64,000 nucleotides of DNA, from assembly GCF_003382565.3 (NCBI RefSeq), contig NZ_CP086253.1, positions 2,232,001 to 2,296,000 on the forward strand, in the 5' to 3' direction. Every line of letters begins with the position of its first letter. Positions within the stretch are counted from its first letter, which is position 1. This DNA is from Pectobacterium aquaticum. Lineage in GTDB: Bacteria > Pseudomonadota > Gammaproteobacteria > Enterobacterales > Enterobacteriaceae. The position numbers were made by a program, and so were the translations under genes. The notes below the pieces were generated by a model. It worked only from the letters and a program-made list of their open reading frames with translations, was not told where the DNA came from and ran no database searches. This document shows positions 26,309 to 36,374 of this stretch, one piece after another.

Positions 26309-27565
26309 ATGACCCTGCTTGCGCTTGGTATTAATCACAAAACCGCACCGGTTTCTCTGCGTGAACGTGTTGTGTTCTCACCAGATAAACTCGGGGTGGC
26401 CCTCGACAGTCTGCTACAGCAACCGCTGGTGCAGGGCGGCGTTGTGCTGTCTACCTGCAATCGTACGGAACTCTACCTTAGCGTTGACGAACAGGAAAAC
26501 CAGCGTGAGCAGTTGATTCGCTGGCTGTGTGAATATCATCAATTGCGCCCGGAAGACGTCAACGGCAGCCTGTACTGGCATCAGGATAATGCTGCCGTTA
26601 GCCATTTGATGCGCGTTGCCAGCGGTCTGGATTCCCTCGTGTTAGGCGAACCGCAGATTTTGGGACAGGTGAAGAAGGCGTTTGCCGAATCACAGCGTGG
26701 TCATTCCCTGTCCAGCGAACTGGAGCGGTTGTTTCAGAAATCCTTTACCGTCGCCAAGCGGGTTCGGACGGAAACGGATATTGGTGCTAGCGCGGTGTCG
26801 GTGGCATTTGCTGCCTGTACGCTGGCGCGGCAGATCTTTGAATCACTGGCGGATGTCACCGTGCTGCTTGTTGGTGCTGGAGAAACCATTGAACTGGTCG
26901 CTCGCTATCTTCGCGAACACAAGGTACAAAAAATGGTGATCGCGAACCGCACCCGTGAACGCGCGCAGGCGCTGGCAACGGAAGTGGGCGCAGACGTCAT
27001 CACGCTGGCAGAGCTGGACGAACAGCTCGTTCAGGCCGATATCGTGATCAGTTCAACGGCAAGTACGCTGCCGATTATCGGAAAAGGGATGATGGAACGA
27101 ACGCTCAAGGCGAGACGGAATCAGCCAATGCTGATGGTAGATATTGCGGTTCCGCGCGATATTGAGCCGGAAGTCGGCAAATTGCCGAACGTTTATCTCT
27201 ACAGTGTGGACGATCTGCATGCGATCATTCAGCATAACCTTGCGCAGCGCAAAGCGGCGGCGGTGCAGGCTGAATCTATCGTGCAGCAGGAAAGCTCTGA
27301 CTTCATGGCGTGGCTGCGTGCGCAGTCCGCGGTGGAGACCATTCGCGATTATCGTGCTCAGGCCGATGAATTGCGTGCGGAAATGACGGCCAAGGCGCTG
27401 GCTGCCATCCAACAAGGCAATGATGTTGAAGCGGTGATTCAGGAACTGACCCACCGTTTGACCAACCGTCTGATTCACGCGCCGACCAAGTCCCTTCAGC
27501 AAGCCGCTCGTGACGGCGACCAACACCGGTTACAAATTTTACGTGACAGCCTTGGGCTGGACTAG
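26309..27565 (+). CDS. hemA: Glutamyl-tRNA reductase
   Basis: A 418-residue enzyme catalysing the first step of tetrapyrrole synthesis, reducing Glu-tRNA to glutamate-1-semialdehyde. The catalytic Cys is in STCNRTELY (near residue 50), the signature is GLDSLVLGEPQILGQVK, the NADPH-binding region is VLLVGAGETIELVARY, and a C-terminal dimerisation helix follows. Divergent from lolB and followed by prfA, as in E. coli. Confidence 0.98.
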   Translation: MTLLALGINHKTAPVSLRERVVFSPDKLGVALDSLLQQPLVQGGVVLSTCNRTELYLSVDEQENQREQLIRWLCEYHQLRPEDVNGSLYWHQDNAAVSHLMRVASGLDSLVLGEPQILGQVKKAFAESQRGHSLSSELERLFQKSFTVAKRVRTETDIGASAVSVAFAACTLARQIFESLADVTVLLVGAGETIELVARYLREHKVQKMVIANRTRERAQALATEVGADVITLAELDEQLVQADIVISSTASTLPIIGKGMMERTLKARRNQPMLMVDIAVPRDIEPEVGKLPNVYLYSVDDLHAIIQHNLAQRKAAAVQAESIVQQESSDFMAWLRAQSAVETIRDYRAQADELRAEMTAKALAAIQQGNDVEAVIQELTHRLTNRLIHAPTKSLQQAARDGDQHRLQILRDSLGLD

Positions 27566-27611
27566 CATTCATCTCTACTATTTATTTCTACTACAGGATT
27601 TAACCGCCCGC

Positions 27612-28694
27612 ATGAAGCCTTCTATTGTTGCTAAACTGGAAGCGTTACAAGAACGCCATGAAGAAGTCCAGGCGTTACTCGGTGAGCCCAGCGTCATCGC
27701 TGATATGGATCGCTTTCGCGCGTTGTCGCGAGAATATGCGCAGCTCACTGATATTACCCGCTGTTTCCAGCAATGGCAGCAGGCGCAAGAGGATCAGCAA
27801 ACCGCAGAAATGATGCTGGACGATCCTGAAATGCGCGATATGGCGCAGGAAGAGTTGAAAGAAAGCAAAGCGACTATTGAAGCACTGGAGCAGCAGCTTC
27901 AGGTGCTGTTGTTGCCGAAAGATCCCGACGATGAGCGCGGCTGTTTTCTGGAAGTGCGCGCCGGAACCGGCGGTGACGAAGCGGCAATCTTTGCCGGCGA
28001 TCTGTTCCGTATGTATAGCCGTTATGCTGAAGCACGCCGTTGGCGTGTTGAGGTGGTGAGCGCCAGCGAGGGTGAACATGGCGGTTATAAAGAAGTTATC
28101 GCCAAAATCTCTGGTGATGGAGTGTACGGCCAGCTCAAGTTTGAATCCGGCGGTCATCGCGTTCAGCGTGTTCCTGCGACTGAATCTCAAGGGCGCATTC
28201 ATACCTCGGCCTGTACGGTCGCCGTGATGGCGGAAGTGCCAGAAGCGGAGATGCCGGACATCAACCCGGCGGATTTGCGTATCGATACCTTCCGCTCTTC
28301 TGGCGCGGGCGGTCAGCACGTTAACACCACCGATTCCGCCATCCGTATTACCCACTTGCCAACCGGTATTGTCGTGGAGTGCCAGGACGAGCGTTCACAG
28401 CACAAAAACAAAGCCAAAGCGTTGTCGGTGTTGGGCGCGCGTATTCGTGCCGCAGAAGTGCAGAAACGTCAGTTGGAAGAAGCGTCAACCCGCCGTAACC
28501 TGCTCGGCAGCGGCGATCGCTCTGACCGTATTCGTACTTACAATTTCCCGCAGGGAAGGGTGACCGATCACCGCATTAACCTGACGCTTTACCGACTGGA
28601 TGAAGTCATGGAAGGGAAACTGGACACGCTGATTCAGCCGGTCGTGCAGGAATACCAGGCCGATCAGCTTGCTGCGTTGTCCGAGCAGGAATAA
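27612..28694 (+). CDS. prfA: Peptide chain release factor 1
   Basis: A 360-residue RF1 that terminates translation at UAA and UAG. The anticodon-like motif PAT (RVQRVPATESQGRIHTSA) and the catalytic GGQ loop (SSGAGGQHVNTTDSAIR) are intact. The ATG at 27612 gives the exact E. coli length; upstream frame extension into hemA is ignored. It overlaps prmC, whose product methylates the GGQ glutamine. Confidence 0.98.
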   Translation: MKPSIVAKLEALQERHEEVQALLGEPSVIADMDRFRALSREYAQLTDITRCFQQWQQAQEDQQTAEMMLDDPEMRDMAQEELKESKATIEALEQQLQVLLLPKDPDDERGCFLEVRAGTGGDEAAIFAGDLFRMYSRYAEARRWRVEVVSASEGEHGGYKEVIAKISGDGVYGQLKFESGGHRVQRVPATESQGRIHTSACTVAVMAEVPEAEMPDINPADLRIDTFRSSGAGGQHVNTTDSAIRITHLPTGIVVECQDERSQHKNKAKALSVLGARIRAAEVQKRQLEEASTRRNLLGSGDRSDRIRTYNFPQGRVTDHRINLTLYRLDEVMEGKLDTLIQPVVQEYQADQLAALSEQE

Positions 28695-29539
28695 TGACGT
28701 ATCAGGATTGGTTAATCTCGGCCACGGCGCAGCTTGCGGCGGGAGAAAGCCCGAAGCGAGATGCGGAAGTTTTGCTGGGGTTTGTGACTGGCAAGTCCCG
28801 CACGTTCCTGCTGGCGTTTGGTGAAACTGAGCTGAACGCGGCTGAACAGCAGCAGTTAACCGAGCTGCTGCTGCGTCGTGAACAGGGGGAACCTATTGCC
28901 TATTTGATCGGCGTGCGTGAGTTCTGGTCACTGCCGCTGGCCGTGTCACCCGCCACGCTGATTCCTCGTCCCGATACCGAATGTCTGGTCGAACAAGCCT
29001 TGCTACGCCTGCCTCAAACGCCGTGTGCTGTGCTGGATTTGGGCACGGGAACCGGTGCGATTGCGCTGGCGCTGGCGAGTGAACGGCGTGATTGCCGGGT
29101 GACTGGCGTTGATGTTCAACCCGATGCCGTTGCGTTAGCGACAAAAAACGCCCAGCAATTGGGGCTCGACAACGCCCATTTCTTATCCGGAAGCTGGTAT
29201 TCACCGCTTGATCACACCCGCTTTGCGCTTATCGCCAGTAACCCCCCGTATATTGATGCCGATGATGTGCATCTGTCGCAGGGCGATGTCCGTTTTGAAC
29301 CTGCCAGCGCGCTGATTGCCGCCGACAACGGACTGGCGGATTTACGCACGATTATTGAATCCGCGCCGCATTATTTGGACGACGGTGGCTGGCTGCTGCT
29401 GGAACATGGCTGGCAGCAGGCTGATGCGGTGCGTCAGCTATTGCAGGCCCGAGGATTTACACAAATAGAAACCTGTCAGGACTATGGTGGCAATGACCGC
29501 GTGTCGTTAGGACGCTGGTCGGATGCCCCAATTTATTAG
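28694..29539 (+). CDS. prmC: Release-factor glutamine methyltransferase
   Basis: A 281-residue SAM-dependent N5-glutamine methyltransferase that modifies the GGQ motif of RF1 and RF2. SAM motif VLDLGTGTGAIALALA and catalytic ASNPPYID (NPPY) are clear. Its start shares one base with the prfA stop codon (TAATG), so translation is coupled. Confidence 0.98.
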   Translation: MTYQDWLISATAQLAAGESPKRDAEVLLGFVTGKSRTFLLAFGETELNAAEQQQLTELLLRREQGEPIAYLIGVREFWSLPLAVSPATLIPRPDTECLVEQALLRLPQTPCAVLDLGTGTGAIALALASERRDCRVTGVDVQPDAVALATKNAQQLGLDNAHFLSGSWYSPLDHTRFALIASNPPYIDADDVHLSQGDVRFEPASALIAADNGLADLRTIIESAPHYLDDGGWLLLEHGWQQADAVRQLLQARGFTQIETCQDYGGNDRVSLGRWSDAPIY

Positions 29540-29544
29540 GAGCA

Positions 29545-29946
29545 ATGGACGTGATAACTCTTTACCCAGCCACGATATATCTGCATCTGGCAACGGTTGG
29601 TATCAGTATTTCCCTGTTTGTGATTCGTTTTTTTTGGCTGTGCCGGCAATCCGCTATGCTGCAACAGCGCTGGGTGAAAATCCTGCCGCATATTAACGAC
29701 ACCTTGTTATTAATCAGCGGTATTGGTTTAATCGTTCTCAGCCATACGTATCCGTTTACTCCCGAGCAAAGCTGGCTGACGGAAAAACTGTTTGGCGTTA
29801 TCATTTATATCCTTCTTGGCGCTATCGCCTTGGGGAAACGCCCCCGTAGTCAGAACGTTCGCTGGCTGGCGTTTGTATCTGCTTTACTATGCTTTGGTGC
29901 GGTCGTGCTGTTGGCACTGACGCAGTCACCGTTGCTGATGGAATAA
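29545..29946 (+). CDS. sirB2: SirB2-family inner-membrane protein
   Basis: A 133-residue protein with four hydrophobic helices, of the SirB2/YchQ family (ATIYLHLATVGISISLFVIRF at the N-terminus; LFGVIIYILLGAIALGKRPRS). Function is poorly known. It follows prmC by 5 bp and precedes sirB1 by 2 bp, the conserved hemA-kdsA operon order. Confidence 0.93.
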   Translation: MDVITLYPATIYLHLATVGISISLFVIRFFWLCRQSAMLQQRWVKILPHINDTLLLISGIGLIVLSHTYPFTPEQSWLTEKLFGVIIYILLGAIALGKRPRSQNVRWLAFVSALLCFGAVVLLALTQSPLLME

Positions 29947-29948
29947 TT

Positions 29949-30758
29949 ATGAGTGCTATTGCTGATTTTGAATTCAACCAGTCACTGCTAAGTGATGGTG
30001 TCGTGTTGGTTTCACAGGCGATTCGCCGCGACTTTCCCGCTCAGGATGTGCGGCAAAATCTGCAACAGTTGGTTGAGAGCGCCCGAGCCGCTATTCCTGA
30101 CGATCTTGAGCAAGATCTTCAGCTTGAAAAACTGATTGAGCTGTTTTATCACACTTGGGGATTCGGTGGTGCGGGTGGCGTTTATCGCCTATCTGATGCG
30201 CTGTGGCTGGATCAGGTGCTTGAATCTCGTCAGGGCCTGCCAGTGTCGCTGGGTATCATCTTTCTGCATATCGCCAATGAACTCGGTCTGCCGCTGATGC
30301 CGGTGATTTTCCCGACGCAGCTGATTCTGCGCGCCGACTGGCTTGATGAAGAGATGTGGCTGATCAATCCGCTAAATGGCGATACGCTGAGTGAACATGT
30401 GCTGGAAGTGTGGCTGAAAGGGAATATTGGCCCGTCAACCCGTCTGCTGGATGAAGATCTGGATGAAGCCGAGAATGTCCTGATCGTGCGTAAAATGCTC
30501 GACACGCTGAAAGTCGCCCTGATGGAAGAAAAACAGATGGAGCTGGCGTTGAGAGCCAGCGAAGCCGTGCTGCAGTTTGACCCGGACGACCCTTACGAAA
30601 TCCGCGATCGCGGCCTGATTTATGCTCAACTGGATTGCGACCATATTGCGCTGTCCGATCTCAACTACTTCGTTGAACAGTGCCCGGAAGATCCGGTGAG
30701 TGAAATGATCAAAGTACAGATTCACTCGATAGAGCAGAAACAGATTGTCTTGCATTAA
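29949..30758 (+). CDS. sirB1: SirB1-family protein (transglutaminase-like plus TPR)
   Basis: A 269-residue cytoplasmic protein. The N-terminal half has the transglutaminase-like SirB1 fold (SRQGLPVSLGIIFLHIANELGLP), and the C-terminal half has TPR-like helices (MELALRASEAVLQFDPDDPYEIRDRGLIYAQLD). The ATG at 29949 is preferred to an upstream frame extension because it directly follows sirB2 and gives the known N-terminus. Precise role unknown. Confidence 0.93.
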   Translation: MSAIADFEFNQSLLSDGVVLVSQAIRRDFPAQDVRQNLQQLVESARAAIPDDLEQDLQLEKLIELFYHTWGFGGAGGVYRLSDALWLDQVLESRQGLPVSLGIIFLHIANELGLPLMPVIFPTQLILRADWLDEEMWLINPLNGDTLSEHVLEVWLKGNIGPSTRLLDEDLDEAENVLIVRKMLDTLKVALMEEKQMELALRASEAVLQFDPDDPYEIRDRGLIYAQLDCDHIALSDLNYFVEQCPEDPVSEMIKVQIHSIEQKQIVLH

Positions 30759-30833
30759 AACAACAGTCTTACATTAAGAAACCGTTTTGCAGTAATGCTA
30801 CGTTAATTTATTTCCCGACATGAAGGTAAAAGT

Positions 30834-31688
30834 ATGACGAATAAAGTGGTCAAGATAGGGGATATCCCCGTCGCCAATGATCTGCCTTTTGTGCTGTTTG
30901 GCGGCATGAATGTTCTTGAATCACGCGATCTGGCGATGCGCATTTGTGAGCATTACGTCACGGTCACGCAGAAGTTGGGCATTCCTTACGTGTTCAAGGC
31001 GTCATTCGATAAGGCTAACCGCTCCTCGATTCACTCTTACCGCGGTCCCGGTCTGGAAGAAGGGATGAAAATCTTCCAGGAACTGAAACAGACATTTGGC
31101 GTAAAAATTATCACTGACGTGCATGAATCGCATCAGGCCCAGCCCGTTGCCGATGTGGTTGATGTGATCCAACTTCCTGCGTTTTTGGCACGCCAAACCG
31201 ATCTGGTGGAAGCGATGGCGAAAACCGGTGCAGTAATCAACGTGAAAAAACCGCAGTTCGTCAGCCCGGGGCAAATGGGGAACATCGTCGATAAATTTAT
31301 CGAAGGTGGCAACGATCAGGTGATTTTGTGCGATCGCGGCAGCAACTTCGGTTACGACAATTTGGTTGTCGACATGCTGGGTTTCAATGTCATGAAGCAC
31401 GCTTCCAACGGTGCGCCAGTGATTTTTGACGTGACGCATGCGCTGCAGTGCCGCGACCCGTTTGGGGCGGCGTCCGGTGGCCGTCGTGGGCAGGTCACTG
31501 AACTGGCGCGAGCCGGTATGGCTGTCGGTCTGGCAGGGCTATTCATTGAAGCTCACCCGGATCCTGCGAATGCGAAGTGTGATGGTCCGTCTGCGCTGCC
31601 GTTGGATAAGCTAGAGCCGTTCCTGCAACAGATCAAAGCGATTGACGATCTGGTGAAAAACTTCCCAGAACTGGATACCAGCAAGTAA
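30834..31688 (+). CDS. kdsA: 2-dehydro-3-deoxyphosphooctonate aldolase (KDO-8-P synthase)
   Basis: A 284-residue enzyme that condenses PEP with arabinose 5-phosphate to give KDO-8-phosphate for lipopolysaccharide. Conserved segments: FKASFDKANRSS, ITDVHE, NVKKPQFVSPGQM and DVTHALQ. The non-metal class Asn is present in INVKKPQ. ATG is preceded by GAAGG. Last gene of the hemA block, followed by a terminator. Confidence 0.98.
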   Translation: MTNKVVKIGDIPVANDLPFVLFGGMNVLESRDLAMRICEHYVTVTQKLGIPYVFKASFDKANRSSIHSYRGPGLEEGMKIFQELKQTFGVKIITDVHESHQAQPVADVVDVIQLPAFLARQTDLVEAMAKTGAVINVKKPQFVSPGQMGNIVDKFIEGGNDQVILCDRGSNFGYDNLVVDMLGFNVMKHASNGAPVIFDVTHALQCRDPFGAASGGRRGQVTELARAGMAVGLAGLFIEAHPDPANAKCDGPSALPLDKLEPFLQQIKAIDDLVKNFPELDTSK

Positions 31689-31699
31689 TTTTACTCACT

Positions 31700-31726
31700 A
31701 AAAAACCCGCGATATCGCGGGTTTTT
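31700..31726 (+). terminator. Terminator of the hemA-kdsA operon
   Basis: AACCCGCGATATCGCGGGTT is a perfect inverted repeat followed by a T-run. Confidence 0.9.
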
Positions 31727-31771
31727 ATGTTTATAACGTTCGCCGTTTTCTACGACACAGCGCGATGTCTG

Positions 31772-32725
31772 TTATTTATAGAGATCGGCACTGATGGTCA
31801 TGTTGTTGCCTTTGCCTTCCCACTGTCTGGTGATGTGGTAGTACTTGGCACCTTTCTCGCCCGCACGTTTAGCAACGGCTTCGGATATTTGTGTCGTATT
31901 GGTGTAGTTCCCGCGGAACTGAATAGAGTCGAAAGGCACCATCTGTGCGGCTGTGGCGTTGTTCAATTCCTGAATTTGTGCGCCATCAGGCAATGTTACC
32001 GTGTAACGTCCACCTTTTGACGACTGCGTTTCAAAAAAGTTGCCCACGCTGCGGCTGGGGCTATCGGAGTAAGCAACGCCTGGAATTTCTACTTTCGCTG
32101 CCTCTGCACCACCAGCAGCTAGTGCAGCGCGACCCGCATCAGAATCTGCAGGGATCGCATCAGGTTTCTGAAGCTGGCGTTTTGGCGCATCGGCTTTATA
32201 GATAAATGCGGTAGCTTTTTGATTAGCACTATTCGAATTCACATCAACCTGACGAACGATGTAGAACGAATAGGCATTTTTCTCTTTTGCTGCTTTCGCA
32301 ATGGCGTCGATCAGGTCAGGCTGAGTGCTGAATAAACCGCTCACCGTGACGGTGTCATAAGGCTCCAGCAGATAGGCTGCATCTTTCGGCAGCTCTTTCA
32401 CGCCGTAGATAGTGCGATATTGCACGTTCTGTTTTGCTTTAGGAGCATCTCTATGGTATAGGTCGACGGTCACGTTCCAGTAGTCGCCTGAGTTAGCATC
32501 CGTCATAGACTGAACATAAAACGACGCTGCACCCAACTTATCAGCCCGTGTTGAGGATGCCGCGACCGCTTCATTGATCGCGTTAAAACGCCCTTTAAAT
32601 GTAATTCTTTCAAAGGGTTGCAGGTTTTTTGCCTGTTCAGGCGTAAGTTCCTGCGCAGCCTGCGCTGAAAATGCCGAGAGTGATAACAACAATGTGGATG
32701 CAATAACAGTAGTGTTCAGCTTCAT
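31772..32725 (-). CDS. ydgH: YdgH-type periplasmic protein with three DUF1471 repeats
   Basis: A 317-residue secreted protein with a Sec signal peptide (cut near SAQA-AQ, residue 23) and three DUF1471/YhcN modules. They are seen as repeats of FERITFKGRF..A..A...A...GA..FYV, DTVTVSGLFSTQPDLIDAIAKAA and DSIQFRGNYTNTTQISEAVAKRA. DUF1471 proteins are linked to stress responses and biofilm. The ATG at 32725 has AAAGGA upstream. It lies divergently beside pntAB, as in E. coli. Confidence 0.93.
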   Translation of the reverse strand: MKLNTTVIASTLLLSLSAFSAQAAQELTPEQAKNLQPFERITFKGRFNAINEAVAASSTRADKLGAASFYVQSMTDANSGDYWNVTVDLYHRDAPKAKQNVQYRTIYGVKELPKDAAYLLEPYDTVTVSGLFSTQPDLIDAIAKAAKEKNAYSFYIVRQVDVNSNSANQKATAFIYKADAPKRQLQKPDAIPADSDAGRAALAAGGAEAAKVEIPGVAYSDSPSRSVGNFFETQSSKGGRYTVTLPDGAQIQELNNATAAQMVPFDSIQFRGNYTNTTQISEAVAKRAGEKGAKYYHITRQWEGKGNNMTISADLYK

Positions 32726-33305
32726 AAAAAAATCCTTTCGCCTTCCTGCCACTCGAATTATTTAAGGTATAGCAATCAACCTGTAACGGAATGGGGCTGA
32801 TTATCGCACGGAATAAATTCTTGTGCTTTAGCATTTTCAGCGGGCGGAAAGGCCATGACACTTCGGCTTGCAACAAGAAAAGTGCTAATAATAACGGTTA
32901 ATGATTGTTTTGGCATCATAAGGGATATTTATACAATTTATCGTATTAACAACCTTGTAACACATCGTTTTTGTGAAACAGCCCAGAAAAATACTTCTAT
33001 AATAATGCTACAAAAGGCAGAGAAGACCATGATTTTCGACCAAGAAAGGCTGGCAGAACCTTTGATAACTCGGCTTTTCTGTGAAATTCATTTTATTTAT
33101 GGATCATCGATCACATTTTCAGTACGTTATAAATGAGTTCGCCTACCGTGAGACGCCTCAAAAAACGTGTGGTAAGAAGATGATAAGTCTCTCTTCCTAC
33201 CGCGTGAATGCGGGGATACAGGGTGCAGTAGGTCTCGGCGAATTCGTATAACAGAATAGGGTGAGAATAATAACCTTCGTTAAAATAAGCGAAAAGGGTA
33301 TCAGC
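32726..33305. other. ydgH-pntA divergent region
   Basis: 580 bases between divergent genes with no supported gene. CCTACCGCGTGAATGCGGGG (33198-33217) may form leader structure for pntA, but I cannot assign a known RNA element. Confidence 0.35.
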
Positions 33306-34835
33306 ATGCGTATTGGTGTACCAAGAGAGCGGTTGGCCAATGAAGCCCGTGTAGCAGCGACGCCGAAAACGGTTGAACAGCTGCTGAAACTGGGCTTTAC
33401 GGTCTCGATAGAACGTGAAGCGGGAAAACTGGCAAGTTTTGATGATGCGGCATACGAAGAAGTCGGTGCGTCGATCGTTGACAGTTCGGAAGTCTGGCAA
33501 GCCGATATCGTCCTGAAGGTGAATGCACCGCAGGATGATGAAATCGAACTGACCCGCGCGGGCAGTACGGTTGTCAGCTTTATCTGGCCAGCGCAAAACC
33601 CAGAGTTGCTGGAGAAGCTGGCTGCCCGTCAGGTGACGGTGATGGCGATGGATTCCGTGCCGCGTATTTCGCGCGCGCAGTCATTGGATGCGCTCAGCTC
33701 GATGGCTAACATCGCGGGCTATCGTGCCATCGTTGAAGCCGCTCACGAATTTGGCCGCTTCTTTACTGGACAGATTACCGCTGCAGGTAAGGTTCCGCCT
33801 GCTAAGGTCATGATTATCGGTGCTGGCGTGGCCGGTTTGGCTGCGATCGGTGCCGCAGGTAGCTTAGGAGCTATCGTTCGTGCTTTTGATACCCGCCCTG
33901 AAGTAAAAGAGCAGGTTAAGAGCATGGGGGCTGAGTTCCTCGAACTCGACTTTGAAGAAGAAGCGGGCAGCGGCGACGGCTATGCCAAAGTCATGTCCGA
34001 AGCCTTTATCAAAGCGGAAATGGAACTGTTTGCCGCTCAGGCAAAAGACGTCGACATTATCGTCACTACCGCACTGATCCCTGGAAAACCGGCACCGCGC
34101 CTGATCACCAAAGAAATGGTGCTGAGCATGAAACCCGGTAGCGTGATTGTCGATTTAGCGGCGCAAACGGGCGGGAACTGCGAACTGACCGTAGCCGATC
34201 GTGTCACTGTGACGGAAAACGGCGTCAAAATTATCGGTTACACCGATTTGCCTAGCCGTCTGCCGACGCAATCTTCACAGCTTTACGGCACGAACTTGGT
34301 TAACCTGCTGAAATTACTCTGCAAAGAGAAAAATGGCGAAATCGACGTCGATTTTGACGATACCGTGATTCGCGGTGTGACCGTCATTAAAGAAGGTGAA
34401 ATTACCTGGCCAGCACCGCCGATTCAGGTTTCCGCACAGCCACAGCAGGCGAAACCTGCCGCTGCGGTAGTGAAGGAAGAAGCTAAACCAACGTCGCCGT
34501 GGAAGAAATATGCGTTCCTCGTCATCGCCATCCTGCTGTTTGGCTGGCTGGCCGATGTTGCGCCTAAAGAGTTCTTGTCTCACTTTACCGTTTTTGCGCT
34601 GTCCTGCGTGGTGGGCTATTACGTTGTCTGGAATGTCAGCCACGCCTTGCACACGCCATTGATGTCAGTCACTAACGCAATATCAGGCATTATCGTTGTC
34701 GGAGCATTGTTGCAGATCGGCCACGGCGGATGGGTGTCGTTCTTCTCGTTCATTGCCGTATTGATCGCCAGCATCAATATTTTCGGTGGTTTCACCGTGA
34801 CTCAGCGCATGCTGAAAATGTTCCGTAAAAACTAA
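33306..34835 (+). CDS. pntA: NAD(P) transhydrogenase subunit alpha
   Basis: A 509-residue inner-membrane subunit of the proton-translocating transhydrogenase, which uses the proton gradient to reduce NADP+ with NADH. Domain I (residues 1-380) carries the NAD site with AAGKVPPAKVMIIGAGVAGLAA and the mobile loop; four C-terminal helices follow from residue 400. The ATG at 33306 gives the E. coli N-terminus MRIGVPRERL. It precedes pntB by 10 bp. Confidence 0.98.
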   Translation: MRIGVPRERLANEARVAATPKTVEQLLKLGFTVSIEREAGKLASFDDAAYEEVGASIVDSSEVWQADIVLKVNAPQDDEIELTRAGSTVVSFIWPAQNPELLEKLAARQVTVMAMDSVPRISRAQSLDALSSMANIAGYRAIVEAAHEFGRFFTGQITAAGKVPPAKVMIIGAGVAGLAAIGAAGSLGAIVRAFDTRPEVKEQVKSMGAEFLELDFEEEAGSGDGYAKVMSEAFIKAEMELFAAQAKDVDIIVTTALIPGKPAPRLITKEMVLSMKPGSVIVDLAAQTGGNCELTVADRVTVTENGVKIIGYTDLPSRLPTQSSQLYGTNLVNLLKLLCKEKNGEIDVDFDDTVIRGVTVIKEGEITWPAPPIQVSAQPQQAKPAAAVVKEEAKPTSPWKKYAFLVIAILLFGWLADVAPKEFLSHFTVFALSCVVGYYVVWNVSHALHTPLMSVTNAISGIIVVGALLQIGHGGWVSFFSFIAVLIASINIFGGFTVTQRMLKMFRKN

Positions 34836-34845
34836 GGGGTAACAC

Positions 34846-36234
34846 ATGTCTGGTGGATTAGTAACTGCTGCATACATTGTTGCCGCAATTCTCTTTATTT
34901 TCAGTTTGGCTGGGTTGTCCAAGCACGAAACGTCGCAACAAGGGAACATCTTCGGTATCAGCGGTATGGCGCTTGCGCTGATCGCGACGATTCTGGGACC
35001 GGATTCTGGCAACGTGGGTTGGATCATCATTGCTATGGCGATCGGTGGATCAATCGGTATTTATCTGGCGCGTAAGGTTGAAATGACCGAAATGCCAGAA
35101 CTGGTCGCGATTCTGCACAGCTTTGTGGGCTTGGCAGCGGTACTCGTTGGCTTTAATAGCTTCCTCGACCACGGTGAAATTACCGATCCGGTGATGGTCA
35201 ATATCCATTTGACGGAAGTCTTCCTGGGTATCTTCATCGGTGCCGTGACTTTCACTGGCTCGGTTATTGCGTTCGGTAAACTGCGTGGCAATATTTCCTC
35301 CAAGCCATTGATGCTGCCTCATCGCCATAAAATGAATCTGGCGGCGCTGGTTGTATCTTTCCTGCTGTTGCTGGTTTTCGTCAATACGGGCAGCGTAGCG
35401 TTGCAGGTACTGGCGCTGATTCTGATGACGGCGATTGCACTGGTATTTGGCTGGCATCTGGTTGCATCGATTGGCGGTGCGGACATGCCAGTCGTCGTTT
35501 CTATGCTGAACTCCTACTCTGGTTGGGCAGCGGCAGCAGCGGGCTTCATGCTGAGCAATGACCTGCTGATCGTGACCGGTGCTCTGGTGGGTTCTTCTGG
35601 TGCGATTCTGTCTTACATCATGTGTAAAGCGATGAACCGTTCCTTTATCAGCGTGATTGCCGGTGGTTTTGGTACGGATGGCGTGTCCTCTGGTGAGAGT
35701 GAAGAAGTCGGTGAATACCGTGAGGCTTCAGCGGAAGACGTGGCTGATTTACTCAAGAACTCAACTTCAGTCATCATCACGCCGGGATACGGTATGGCCG
35801 TCGCGCAGGCGCAGTACCCTGTGCATGACATCACCGCAAAACTGCGTGCGCGTGGCATCAACGTTCGCTTTGGTATTCACCCGGTTGCAGGGCGTCTGCC
35901 TGGTCATATGAACGTGCTGTTGGCTGAAGCAAAAGTCCCTTACGACATCGTGTTGGAAATGGATGAAATTAATGACGATTTCACCGATACTGACACTGTG
36001 CTGGTCATTGGCGCGAATGACACCGTTAACCCTGCGGCGCAAGAAGATCCACACAGCCCAATCGCTGGTATGCCAGTGCTGGAAGTGTGGAAAGCGCAGA
36101 ATGTCATCGTGTTCAAGCGTTCCATGAATACCGGTTACGCGGGCGTACAGAACCCGCTGTTCTTTAAAGAGAACACGCAGATGCTGTTTGGCGATGCCAA
36201 AGACAGCGTTGAGGCGATTCTGAAAGCACTGTAA
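34846..36234 (+). CDS. pntB: NAD(P) transhydrogenase subunit beta
   Basis: A 462-residue partner of PntA. The N-terminal 260 residues contain about nine membrane helices, including AILHSFVGLAAVLVGF with the proton-channel His; the C-terminal domain III binds NADP(H) (GYGMAVAQAQYPVHD; VIGANDTVNPAAQEDP). ATG follows AAGGGG. Ends before a strong terminator. Confidence 0.98.
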   Translation: MSGGLVTAAYIVAAILFIFSLAGLSKHETSQQGNIFGISGMALALIATILGPDSGNVGWIIIAMAIGGSIGIYLARKVEMTEMPELVAILHSFVGLAAVLVGFNSFLDHGEITDPVMVNIHLTEVFLGIFIGAVTFTGSVIAFGKLRGNISSKPLMLPHRHKMNLAALVVSFLLLLVFVNTGSVALQVLALILMTAIALVFGWHLVASIGGADMPVVVSMLNSYSGWAAAAAGFMLSNDLLIVTGALVGSSGAILSYIMCKAMNRSFISVIAGGFGTDGVSSGESEEVGEYREASAEDVADLLKNSTSVIITPGYGMAVAQAQYPVHDITAKLRARGINVRFGIHPVAGRLPGHMNVLLAEAKVPYDIVLEMDEINDDFTDTDTVLVIGANDTVNPAAQEDPHSPIAGMPVLEVWKAQNVIVFKRSMNTGYAGVQNPLFFKENTQMLFGDAKDSVEAILKAL

Positions 36235-36255
36235 ACGTGACAGGAAGTAGAAAAC

Positions 36256-36282
36256 GAAAGGGGCGATTTCGCCCCTTTTTTA
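36256..36282 (+). terminator. Terminator of pntAB
   Basis: An AAAGGGGCG/CGCCCCTTT stem with an ATTT loop is followed by a T-run. Confidence 0.9.
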
Positions 36283-36314
36283 CATCTCAAATATAGCGAT
36301 ACGTGGCATCGCCC

Positions 36315-36348
36315 AAAAATAATGCCAGCACTGAGGCTGGCATTATTT
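36315..36348 (-). terminator. Terminator of uspE
   Basis: A 13-bp stem (36317-36329 with 36336-36348) ends in ATTTTT on the minus strand, just past the uspE stop. Confidence 0.85.
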
Positions 36349-36374
36349 GGTGCTGAGCGAGATGAAACAAGCAA